From: CAZQKE01 sp964593865
GTDB lineage: Bacteria > Chloroflexota > Anaerolineae > JAAYZQ01
NCBI GenBank assembly: GCA_964593865.1
Contig: CAZQKE010000140.1
Location: 1-51,362, forward strand
Length of the DNA: 51,362 bases
Direction: 5' to 3'
The position numbers and the translations under genes are program-made. The notes under the pieces were generated by a model that did no database searches, was not told the DNA's origin, and saw nothing but the letters and a program-made list of their open reading frames with translations. This document shows, one piece after another, positions 18,035 through 24,708 of the stretch; position 1 is the first letter of the stretch; each line of letters opens with the position of its first letter.

Positions 18035-19407
18035 TGCTCTCTCTCCAACGGCAGGGTAATGATAAAGGTTGCTCCCCGCCCCGGCTCACTTTCAACGGTG
18101 ATGGTTCCGCCGTGGTCCTCCACCGCTTTCTTGGCAATGGCCAACCCCAACCCCGTACCGGTCGCCTTGCCGTAGGTGACGAACGGTTCAAAGAGGGTAT
18201 CGCGGATCTCCGGCGGAATGCCCGGCCCTGTGTCGCTCAGGCGGAATTCAACGGAACCGTTGACTTGGCGGGTGGCAATGGTCAGCGTGCCGCCCGGCTC
18301 CATGGCGTCGCGGGCGTTGCTGGCAATGTTGTAAAGGGCACGACGCATTTTGGTTTCGTCCATCATCACCAAGCCGGTATAACCCAGCTCTTGACGCAGG
18401 TGCAGCCCCTTGCTCTCAAAATCGCTCTCAATGAACACACAGAGATCGTGGAGGAACCCCTGCACGGAAACGGGGGCCAACTGCAACGCTCCGCCCCCCC
18501 GCGTGTAATCCAGCAGCTCCTGAGTCATCTCCACGAAGGTATCCACCGAGCGGGTGATGATCTCGGAGAATTTTTTGCGGGTGGCAGGAGGAACATCCTC
18601 TCTACCCAACAAGGAAGCGTAACCTTTGATGGTTGTCATCGGGTTTTTGAGATCGTGGATGATGCCCGAAGCCATCTTGCCGACGGTGGAGAGCCTTTCG
18701 GCACGGATCAGTTCGTCCTGGGTCTCTTGCAATTCGCGCAGGGCCTCCTGCAGTTCGCGGTTGCGGGCCTGCAGATCTTCGTAGAGGCGGGCCAGCTGGA
18801 TGGCAATGGCCGCCTGATTGGCCATCGCAGAAAGCAAGGCCAAGTCGCCCTCATCAAAGAGACGGGCACTGAGGCGGGTATCCACATAGATCGCACCGAT
18901 CAATTCCTCTTTGGCGATCAGGGGAGCGGCCATTACCGACCGGATCTGATAGGCAATGATGCTATGACTGGTTTGAAAACGGGGGTCCTCTTGGGCATTG
19001 GTCGTCGCCACCGGTTCGCGGTTGGCCAGGACACGGCGGATCACACCGTGGCTGATCTCTATCTGAGCATCATCCACTTCGCCCCGCGCAAATTGGCGGG
19101 CAACGGCTACGTCAAAGTCATCACGCTCCGCATCCCAAAGGACCAAAAACCCTCGCTCCGCACCGACGAGGACGATGGCCCGATCCAGGATCGACTCCAA
19201 CAGTTGATCCAGGTTGAGGATGGAGACGATCTCCTGACCGACTTCGTAAAGGGAGGTCAATTCCTGTTGACGTCGCTCCAAGGCGGCTGCGCTCTTGCGC
19301 AGCTCGTCGATCATGAAGGGCAGCTTGGTAAAGATCTGGAAGTTGCCGTTACGCAGCTGCTGCAAGGCAGCCTCCAACTCGTCAATTTGGGCGTACAACG
19401 TCGTCAT
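18031..19407 (-). CDS. Soluble GAF-domain sensor histidine kinase
   Basis: A 458-residue kinase without membrane segments. An N-terminal coiled coil (about 1-55) leads to a GAF domain (about 60-205), a second coiled coil (about 205-238, Glu/Leu/Gln-rich), and the HisKA box GIIHDLKNPMTTIKGY with H251. The HATPase domain has an N-box (NIASNARDAMEPGG), G1 (DTGPGI), F-box (FEPFVTYGK) and G2 (TGTGLGLAI). GAF domains bind small ligands or chromophores in the cytoplasm. No response regulator is adjacent; instead its stop overlaps the start of a dual-specificity phosphatase. The ATG at 19407 follows GGAGGGTGA. Confidence 0.95.
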   Translation of the reverse strand: MTTLYAQIDELEAALQQLRNGNFQIFTKLPFMIDELRKSAAALERRQQELTSLYEVGQEIVSILNLDQLLESILDRAIVLVGAERGFLVLWDAERDDFDVAVARQFARGEVDDAQIEISHGVIRRVLANREPVATTNAQEDPRFQTSHSIIAYQIRSVMAAPLIAKEELIGAIYVDTRLSARLFDEGDLALLSAMANQAAIAIQLARLYEDLQARNRELQEALRELQETQDELIRAERLSTVGKMASGIIHDLKNPMTTIKGYASLLGREDVPPATRKKFSEIITRSVDTFVEMTQELLDYTRGGGALQLAPVSVQGFLHDLCVFIESDFESKGLHLRQELGYTGLVMMDETKMRRALYNIASNARDAMEPGGTLTIATRQVNGSVEFRLSDTGPGIPPEIRDTLFEPFVTYGKATGTGLGLAIAKKAVEDHGGTITVESEPGRGATFIITLPLEREQ

Positions 19408-19444
19408 GATTCACCCTCCGAGCATGGACAGGCGGTTGCGCCCC

Positions 19445-19450
19445 ATTATA
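19445..19450 (-). promoter_or_regulatory. Probable -10 of the kinase-phosphatase operon
   Basis: The minus strand reads TATAAT at 19450-19445, about 38 nt upstream of the kinase ATG. The -35 (TTCATC at 17-bp spacing) is poor, so a factor-dependent promoter is possible. Confidence 0.4.
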
Positions 19451-19612
19451 CCACATACCACGGCCAGGATGAAGTGCAAACAACCATTGCGCGGGAGGCA
19501 ATGCATTTACAACTACGCACCGCAAGTTTGCCGAGAAGCGGCCAGCACAGTAAGGCCGGGATCGGGAACGACAGATGCATTTTCCCCGACACGACAAGCC
19601 CCGGAAAGGAAA

Positions 19613-19642
19613 AGAGCAAAAAAGGCGGGAACTCTTCCCGCC
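19613..19642 (-). terminator. Rho-independent terminator of the MerR gene
   Basis: The minus strand has a perfect 8-bp stem GGCGGGAA-GAG-TTCCCGCC (19642-19624) followed directly by TTTTTTGCTCTTTT. It sits 21 bp beyond the MerR stop. Confidence 0.85.
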
Positions 19643-19663
19643 TCTTTCACATCCCCAACAGGC

Positions 19664-20107
19664 TCAAGAAGCCGGAGCATAACCGAGGGCATCCTGCATT
19701 TCCGCTTCGCTGAGCACCTGCTTCCCCGCCAGCAAATAGACTTCACATTCAAAACAACGCCGGGTCTCATCCCCCGCTCTGCGGGCAAGGTCCCAGCAGG
19801 GCGAGCAGCGATCCCGGCGGGCGGCACAATCTTGTTGTGCCGCCTCCGAGCACCCTCTGATCTCCCAGCAAGGAATGAGGGCCAACAAGCGACGTAACCC
19901 TTCTTGGTTCAGCCCCCTTTCGTGGAGCAAGTAGCGCACACAGTTGATCCACTCCAGATCGTGGGCAGAGTAGAATCGCCGTCGATTTTTGCGGGCCGGA
20001 CGGAGCAGCCCGCCTTCTTCATACAGACGCAGGGTACGGGGATGCACCCCCAACAGCTCGGCAGCAGTACCAATGGTATAAACGGGACGGGTGTCATTGA
20101 GCATCAT
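19664..20107 (-). CDS. MerR-family regulator with a cysteine-rich (two-CW-like) tail
   Basis: About 147 residues. The N-terminal 70 form a MerR winged helix (YTIGTAAELLGVHPRTLRLYEEGGLL, then RRFYSAHDLEWI), similar to HspR-type members. The tail carries seven cysteines in the order CWE, GC, DC, RC, PCW, RC, EC, ending RCFECEVYLL. Paired CW motifs and CxxCEVY resemble the two-CW module of some bacterial signalling proteins; that name is from memory. The tail probably binds a metal or an Fe-S cluster and could make the regulator redox- or metal-responsive, which is inference. ATGs at 20107 and 20104 and a GTG at 20113 are all possible starts; GGTGAG sits just before the ATGs. A strong terminator follows. 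Confidence 0.85.
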   Translation of the reverse strand: MMLNDTRPVYTIGTAAELLGVHPRTLRLYEEGGLLRPARKNRRRFYSAHDLEWINCVRYLLHERGLNQEGLRRLLALIPCWEIRGCSEAAQQDCAARRDRCSPCWDLARRAGDETRRCFECEVYLLAGKQVLSEAEMQDALGYAPAS

Positions 20108-20159
20108 TCTCACCTATTCCAAGATTTGCCCTCCCAAGCAGGACCGGCAAAGACCGGCT

Positions 20160-20660
20160 CATTTGAAAGCGCGTATCATCACCTTTTCCACAGCAGATTT
20201 CACCCGATCCAACGCCTCCAGGCAGGGCAGTCGCCCACGAACGGAGATCTGGCGGGGGATCGCCTGCCAAACCGAAATGACATCCAAGCATCACACCCCC
20301 GAAAGCGCAACCCCAACGACCGGATCGGCCAACGCTCATCGGGGGACAACGCAGAACGAGCCCCCAAAGGAGACCTGTACTTGAGAAAGCTCAAGCAGGA
20401 AATTGGCCCTTGAACAACCGCCAGAAACCGTTGAGGGCCTCCGTCCCCCATACACTTCCAGGGCCAGGTGTTCCCCCGCCGCTCCCATGATGCCCACATA
20501 GCCGATCTCGCCCGTTTCCGGATTGCGAACAAAGATCTCGTCCTCCCGCATCCACTCCCAGGGAGCAGTCCCTTGAGCGCAATCGCCGCCTGATACAGAC
20601 GACGGCATTCCCTCTTGCTCGGCGACGACAACCCGGGCCGTTTCACCCAATCCCCCGGTC
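20160..20660 (-). pseudogene. Frameshifted remnant of a conserved uncharacterised gene (DUF7309/DUF6930-like)
   Basis: No single frame is open, but protein-like pieces appear in order on the minus strand in shifting frames: LYQAAIALKGL, then APWEWMREDEIFVRNPETGE continuing IGYVGIMGAAGEHLALEVYGG, then TEALNGFWRLFKGQFP, then LSPDERWPIRSLGLRFRG.DAW, then a last piece ending VKSAVEKVMIRAF. The first two junctions fit single-base deletions, one of them in a G run near 20448. The pieces match my memory of a family with ETGEIGY-IMG-GEH-AL-VYLG and LGLKFRG-NAWP motifs; the family label is tentative. No intact copy is seen nearby. Decay looks old because at least four shifts are needed. Confidence 0.6.
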
Positions 20661-20721
20661 TCCTCACTCGACTCCCGGTCGGCAAAGCATGGGGCAGTAT
20701 ACCACAGAGCAACAAAGATGC

Positions 20722-20877
20722 CAAGTTCCCAAGAACGGTTTTGGGAACTTGCGGATACGCAATCTGGCCCTGCTTGTGACCGGCCCGTATCCTGCCCGCA
20801 AAATGCATCTGTCGTTGATCGTGGAGAAGCGGCACTTGGCCGGGAAAACACCGAGTCCGGCCAACCGAATGCCGCTT
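20722..20877. repeat. Cluster of perfect inverted repeats upstream of the ECF transporter gene
   Basis: Three consecutive stems in 156 bp: CAAGTTCCCAA (20722-20732) with TTGGGAACTTG (20741-20751), 11 bp; GGATACG (20753-20759) with CGTATCC (20786-20792); and a nested pair, AAGCGGCA (20827-20834) with TGCCGCTT (20870-20877) enclosing TTGGCCGG (20836-20843) with CCGGCCAA (20857-20864). All lie upstream of the TATAAT at 20913, so they are not in the leader made from that promoter. Small RNA or miniature-element remnant are both possible. Confidence 0.5.
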
Positions 20878-20889
20878 CCTTTCCCCCTT

Positions 20890-20918
20890 TTGGCTCCCAT
20901 CCCCCACGATGGTATAAT
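20890..20918 (+). promoter_or_regulatory. Promoter of the ECF transporter / kinase pair
   Basis: TATAAT at 20913-20918 with TTGGCT at 20890-20895, 17 bp apart. Transcription would begin near 20925, leaving a leader of about 20 nt that holds AAGGAGGGG. Confidence 0.65.
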
Positions 20919-20945
20919 GTTCCGGACATGAACGAAGGAGGGGAT

Positions 20946-21461
20946 ATGATGCAGCGCAAACCGCTCAATCCGCGCACGCTGGCCGTGACCGCCATCATGG
21001 CCGCCATCGTTTTCGCTACAACCATGATCCAACTTACCATCACACCCGATGGAGGGTACATCCATCTGGGCGAGGCGGCCATCTTGTTCAGCGCGTTCGC
21101 CTTTGGGCCGGGGGTGGGAGCCGTGGTCGGCGGACTGGGAACCGCCCTGGCCGACCTCACCCTGGGGTTCCCCATGTGGGCGCCCGCCTCCCTGCTCATC
21201 CACGGCGTGCAGGGCTTGGTCGCCGGTTGGATCGCCCGCCGCATATCCGGATCACCCGGTCTGGTCTTGGCCTCTGTGGCGGGTGGGGTCGTGGTCGTGC
21301 TCGGCTACTTGCCCGTCGGAATATACTTGGAAGGGCAAGCCGTCGCCTTCGCCTCTGTGCCTTTCAACATCCTCCAGGTATTCATCGGCGGCGTGATTGC
21401 CGTTCCCCTCTTTACCTTTGTGCGCCGGGCGTATCCGCCCATCGCGCGGTTCGGCCCCTGA
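20946..21461 (+). CDS. ECF transporter S-component (substrate-binding membrane subunit)
   Basis: A 171-residue membrane protein with about six hydrophobic helices. The N-terminal NPRTLAVTAIMAAIVF helix and GGYIHLGEAAILFSAFAFGP, then GGLGTALADLTLGFP and a helix with HGVQGLVAGW, are the hallmarks of vitamin-type S-components (HMP/ThiW/QrtT-like). The ATG at 20946 follows AAGGAGGGG; a longer in-frame extension to 20718 crosses the promoter and inverted repeats and is rejected. S-components bind a vitamin or precursor and use a shared EcfA/EcfT module, which is not in this window. A histidine kinase follows after 15 bp, an unusual partner. The vitamin cannot be named. Confidence 0.88.
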   Translation: MMQRKPLNPRTLAVTAIMAAIVFATTMIQLTITPDGGYIHLGEAAILFSAFAFGPGVGAVVGGLGTALADLTLGFPMWAPASLLIHGVQGLVAGWIARRISGSPGLVLASVAGGVVVVLGYLPVGIYLEGQAVAFASVPFNILQVFIGGVIAVPLFTFVRRAYPPIARFGP

Positions 21462-21476
21462 GAAGGGAAGGGAACG

Positions 21477-22610
21477 GTGAGGATCCTGAGCCTGATTCGC
21501 AGCCACTTGGGCTGGAAACTCTTTCTTTCCTACCTGGTCGTCATCCTGGTCGGCCTCCTGATCCTGGTCACGGCTACCGAGTTCACCGCGCCGACCGCCT
21601 TTGAGCGGCACATGGCCGCCATGGCCGCGGTGATGGGAAAGCGATCCGGCGAGCTGGAGCAAGACCTCTTTGTCAACTTTCGGCGCGCCGTAACCGAGGC
21701 GGTCGTCGTCGCCGGCGTTGCGGCCTTTGTGATGGCGGTGCTGGTCAGTTGGTTCGTCAGCCGTCGGGTGGTGCGCCCTGTGCAAGAGATGATGGTCGCC
21801 AGTCAACGCATTGCCGAAGGGCACTATGACGAGCGGGTAGGCGTGCCGGGCGACGCCCGACGCGACGAATTGGACGAATTGGCCCAATTGGGCATTGCCT
21901 TCAACCAGATGACCGCCCGTTTGGAGCAGACAGAAGCCCGTCGCTTGGAGCTGATCGGCAACGTAGCCCATGAGTTACGCACTCCTCTGTCCACCATCAA
22001 GGGCTACATGGAGGGGTTGATCGACGGCGTGTTGCCCGCCGACATTTCCACCTTTCAACTCATCTACCGCGAAACCGACCGTCTGCAACGATTGGTTCGT
22101 GACCTGCAGGAGCTGAGCAGGGTGGAGGCCGGGGCCTATGCTCTGCACTTGCATCCTGTTCCGCCCGCCCGGTTGATCGAAGGGGTGGTGGCCCGCCTGG
22201 GCCGCCAGTTCGCGGAAAAGGGAGTCGCGTTGGAAACCCAAGTCCCGCCGGACCTGCCCCCGGCTTTGGCCGATGAGGACCGCATCGGCCAGGTGCTGCT
22301 CAACCTGGTGGGCAATGCCCTGCAGTACACGCCGTCGGGTGGGCAGGTGCAGCTTTCCGTCCGGCGGGAAGGCGCACGGCTGCGCTTTGAGGTACAGGAT
22401 ACCGGCATCGGCATTGCGGCGGAGCATCTGCCCCATGTGTTTGAGCGTTTTTATCGGGTGGACAAATCACGTTCGCGGGCCGGAGGGGGCAGCGGCATCG
22501 GCTTGACCGTGGCGCAGCACCTGGTAGAGGCCCACGGCGGGCAGATCGGAGCCGAAAGTGAGGGGGCGGGCCGGGGCAGCCTTTTCTACTTTACCCTGCC
22601 TTTGGCCTGA
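21477..22610 (+). CDS. Membrane sensor histidine kinase without an adjacent regulator
   Basis: A 377-residue kinase starting at GTG 21477 behind GAAGGGAAGGG, 15 bp after the ECF S-component. TM1 (about 13-34), a very short external loop of about 38 residues, TM2 (about 73-95), HAMP (about 96-148), the HisKA box VAHELRTPLSTIKGY with H165, and HATPase boxes N (NLVGNALQYTPSGG), G1 (DTGIGI), F (FERFYRVDKS) and G2 (GSGIGLTV). The loop is too small for a classic ligand-binding domain, so sensing inside the membrane or through a partner is likely. With no response regulator beside it and an S-component before it, the transporter may be its sensing partner; this is inference. Confidence 0.93.
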   Translation: MRILSLIRSHLGWKLFLSYLVVILVGLLILVTATEFTAPTAFERHMAAMAAVMGKRSGELEQDLFVNFRRAVTEAVVVAGVAAFVMAVLVSWFVSRRVVRPVQEMMVASQRIAEGHYDERVGVPGDARRDELDELAQLGIAFNQMTARLEQTEARRLELIGNVAHELRTPLSTIKGYMEGLIDGVLPADISTFQLIYRETDRLQRLVRDLQELSRVEAGAYALHLHPVPPARLIEGVVARLGRQFAEKGVALETQVPPDLPPALADEDRIGQVLLNLVGNALQYTPSGGQVQLSVRREGARLRFEVQDTGIGIAAEHLPHVFERFYRVDKSRSRAGGGSGIGLTVAQHLVEAHGGQIGAESEGAGRGSLFYFTLPLA

Positions 22611-22618
22611 TGCCCTGC

Positions 22619-22762
22619 ATGGCGACTCAAGTCGCCCCTTGCGGGCCTGGGGGCCGGGCGTCCGCCTGCGCGGACGCTTCCGCCGGGCAGCGCAGCGCAG
22701 GCTGGAGCCTGTGCCGAGGCGGGCGCACTCGCGCATTCGCGCCCATTCGTGGACGGCCCACG
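22619..22762 (+). repeat. Multi-hairpin intergenic repeat, copy a
   Basis: Fills about half of the 323-bp gap before the SHOCT genes. Modules: GGCGACTCAAGTCGCC (22621-22636); GCGTCCGCCTGCGCGGACGC (22659-22678), an 8-bp perfect stem; AGGCT-GG-AGCCT (about 22700-22711); a GGGCGC/GCGCCC stem; and CGTGG/CCACG (22749-22762) within ATTCGTGGACGGCCC, a string also present in copy b. The rest of the gap (22763-22930) holds no gene that I can see. Confidence 0.75.
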
Positions 22763-22933
22763 ATTCAAAATCAGACATTTCCCGGTTTCAGGATGACGTC
22801 CGAGGCCAACCGCCTTGGACGTTGTTCTTTACCGAACCTTTAAGTTCCCTTTACCCTTCCTTCAAAGGAGCATGGTATTCTCCTTACCGAGACTGAAAAA
22901 GGACGGCCTGGCCGTTCGGAAAGGGAGGGTACG

Positions 22934-23203
22934 ATGATGATGGGTGGATTCGGAGGAATGGGCAGCTGGGGATTGTTTGGCGGATTGTTCGGCTGGGTTT
23001 TGACCGTAGGTTTGCTGGTCGGCTTGGTGTTCCTGGGGGCTTGGCTGTGGCGCAGGTTCGGCACCGCAGCGGAGGGGAACGGCCTTTGGGCGCACCCACC
23101 GGCAACCCGGCCCCCGTCGGCCCTTGACATCTTGCAGGCCCGCTACGCCCGTGGTGAGCTGACCCGCGAAGAGTTCCAGATGATGCTGCAAGACCTGGCA
23201 TAA
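22934..23203 (+). CDS. SHOCT-domain membrane mini-protein 1
   Basis: An 89-residue protein behind AGGGAGGG. A Gly/Met-rich start (MMMGGFGGMG) and one transmembrane helix (about 18-41) precede a C-terminal SHOCT motif, ALDILQARYARGELTREEFQ. SHOCT is a ~30-residue helical hairpin found at the ends of many small bacterial membrane proteins; its function is poorly known, and oligomerisation has been suggested. The first of three SHOCT genes in a row. Confidence 0.88.
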   Translation: MMMGGFGGMGSWGLFGGLFGWVLTVGLLVGLVFLGAWLWRRFGTAAEGNGLWAHPPATRPPSALDILQARYARGELTREEFQMMLQDLA

Positions 23204-23222
23204 GGGACCGACCGGCCGGTTT

Positions 23223-23251
23223 GGCCTCCGGGGGCAAGGCCCCCGGAGGCC
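23223..23251 (+). promoter_or_regulatory. 13-bp perfect hairpin between SHOCT genes 1 and 2
   Basis: GGCCTCCGGGGGC (23223-23235), loop AAG, GCCCCCGGAGGCC (23239-23251). It is very stable but lacks a U-run, and the next ribosome site begins about 12 nt later. It may cap the upstream mRNA against 3' exonucleases and set unequal expression along the operon. Confidence 0.6.
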
Positions 23252-23278
23252 GCCAGCCGACCGAAGGAGGGAGATACC

Positions 23279-23653
23279 GTGAAAAGGCAAAATATGTGGA
23301 TTGGAATCGGCATCGTGTTGGTGCTGCCGGCCCTGGTGGGTGGCGGCTGGTTCCTGGGCAGTCAATTGCTCTGGGAAGGGGGATGTCGGCAATCCGGCTG
23401 GGGCATGATGGGCGGCAACTACGGCTCCCTTTGGGGGATGCATACATGGAGTGGAGGATTTGCCATGTTTCTGTTTGGAGCGTTGATCATCGGCGGCGTC
23501 ATCCTGTTGGTCGTGGCGTTGGCCCGTCAATCCGGGCCGCCCGCGGGAACCGAGCGGGAGGAATCGCCCCTGGAAGTGCTCAAATGGCGATACGCCGCCG
23601 GTGAGATTGACCGTACCGAGTATGAAATGATGAAAGAAGTCCTTTCCGGCTAA
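23279..23653 (+). CDS. SHOCT-domain membrane mini-protein 2
   Basis: A 124-residue protein starting at GTG 23279 after AAGGAGGGAG. There are two hydrophobic segments (about 7-28 and 62-82) with a Gly/Trp/Met-rich loop between them (GWGMMGGNYGSLWGMHTW). The C-terminal SHOCT motif reads PLEVLKWRYAAGEIDRTEYE. It lies 75 bp after SHOCT 1, across a strong hairpin, and 12 bp before SHOCT 3. No catalytic residues are evident. Confidence 0.88.
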   Translation: MKRQNMWIGIGIVLVLPALVGGGWFLGSQLLWEGGCRQSGWGMMGGNYGSLWGMHTWSGGFAMFLFGALIIGGVILLVVALARQSGPPAGTEREESPLEVLKWRYAAGEIDRTEYEMMKEVLSG

Positions 23654-23665
23654 GGGGGCAAGACG

Positions 23666-23896
23666 ATGATGGGCTGGGGGATGGGCTTGGGCTTTCTGTT
23701 CATGCTCCTCTTTTGGGGGGCACTGATCGCCCTGGCCGTATGGTTGGTGCGCGTGCTGTTCCCCGTAGCCGAGCGGCTCCCGCCGCCGACGGACCGAGGG
23801 TTGGATGCACGCGAAATCCTGGACAGGCGGTTCGCCCGTGGCGAAATCGACCGCGAAGAATATGACCTAATGCGCAAGACGATCTTTGGGGATTGA
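23666..23896 (+). CDS. SHOCT-domain membrane mini-protein 3
   Basis: A 76-residue protein with one strong transmembrane helix (about 7-30), a short linker and the SHOCT motif AREILDRRFARGEIDREEYD. It is the shortest of the trio and starts 12 bp after gene 2. Shared build and tight spacing suggest the three proteins act together, perhaps as a hetero-oligomer. Confidence 0.85.
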   Translation: MMGWGMGLGFLFMLLFWGALIALAVWLVRVLFPVAERLPPPTDRGLDAREILDRRFARGEIDREEYDLMRKTIFGD

Positions 23897-23923
23897 CGGT
23901 CCCCGTCATGGACGGGATACGGC

Positions 23924-23961
23924 AACGCCCGCCGGTAGCATCACGCTGTCGGCGGGCGTTC
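23924..23961. terminator. Inverted repeat between convergent SHOCT and methyltransferase genes
   Basis: AACGCCCGCCG pairs with CGGCGGGCGTT across about 14 nt, an 11-bp perfect stem overlapping the methyltransferase stop at 23941. The flanking tails are not strongly U-rich on either strand, so it is only a possible bidirectional terminator. Confidence 0.45.
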
Positions 23962-24627
23962 TTCATCTACCGGCGGCAATTCGGCCAAGTAGTTGAGCCA
24001 GAGCCGGGGGCGGCCTGCGCTGTCGGCAGAGATCCATTGCTCCAGAACGCGGAATCCGGCGCGGACCAGGAGCGTCTCTGCCTGGGCGGGTTGGTAATAG
24101 GTGAAGAGGAGACGGGGTGCGTCCTCTCCCCCCACCACCTCTTCACCCTCTCCTTTTTTGAGGGAAAGATACAGCACCCCGCCGGGCAACAGACAACGGG
24201 CGATCCCGGCCAGCGTGGCGGGCATGTCGGAGCGGGGCAGGTGCAGCAACGAGGCGGAGGCCCATACCCCGTCAAAGCAAGCAGCGGCCAGGGGCAAGCG
24301 GCGCATGTCGGCCCGGAGGAGGAGCGCGGCAGGCGTCCGCTGCCGTGCCTGGGCCAACATCCCGGACGAAAGGTCCAAACCGACGACATGGCATCCCAAT
24401 TTTTGCAAAAAGTCCAGGTTGTGGCCCGGACCACATCCCAAGTCCAACACCCGACGCCGACCGCCCAGGTGGTAGGAGAACGCGTTTAGAGCCTGCTCCA
24501 AGCGCATGTTCCCCCAGCGGGTGGCATACTCGGCAGCGAGACGGTCATAGGCTGCAGCCGTTTCTTCTCGGAACGCGTGAAATCGCAGATCACCCACAAA
24601 TTCGGTGCGGTTTACCCCCTTGTCCAT
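23941..24627 (-). CDS. Class I SAM-dependent methyltransferase
   Basis: About 228 residues from ATG 24627, preferred because GGGAAGGGGCG lies at the right distance; an earlier ATG at 24669 is possible. Motif I is VLDLGCGPGHNLDFL, with the acidic residue after strand 2 in VVGLDLSSGML and motif III/IV near DGVWASASLLHLPRSD. The fold is that of the UbiE/Methyltransf_11 group. The substrate is not readable. It follows hydantoinase B on the same strand and may be the last gene of that operon. Confidence 0.9.
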   Translation of the reverse strand: MDKGVNRTEFVGDLRFHAFREETAAAYDRLAAEYATRWGNMRLEQALNAFSYHLGGRRRVLDLGCGPGHNLDFLQKLGCHVVGLDLSSGMLAQARQRTPAALLLRADMRRLPLAAACFDGVWASASLLHLPRSDMPATLAGIARCLLPGGVLYLSLKKGEGEEVVGGEDAPRLLFTYYQPAQAETLLVRAGFRVLEQWISADSAGRPRLWLNYLAELPPVDEERPPTA

Positions 24628-24708
24628 GCATCCGCGCCCCTTCCCAGACGGCCGGTGCCATCCTTCCATCCTGCTCGCGCAGAAAGCCCAAGAGTTCCAA
24701 CTTGGCCA

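Noticed and set aside
20336..21244. A 302-codon minus-strand frame
   Set aside because: It joins antisense of the ECF gene to one frame of the pseudogene; only the second part resembles protein, and in frameshifted pieces.
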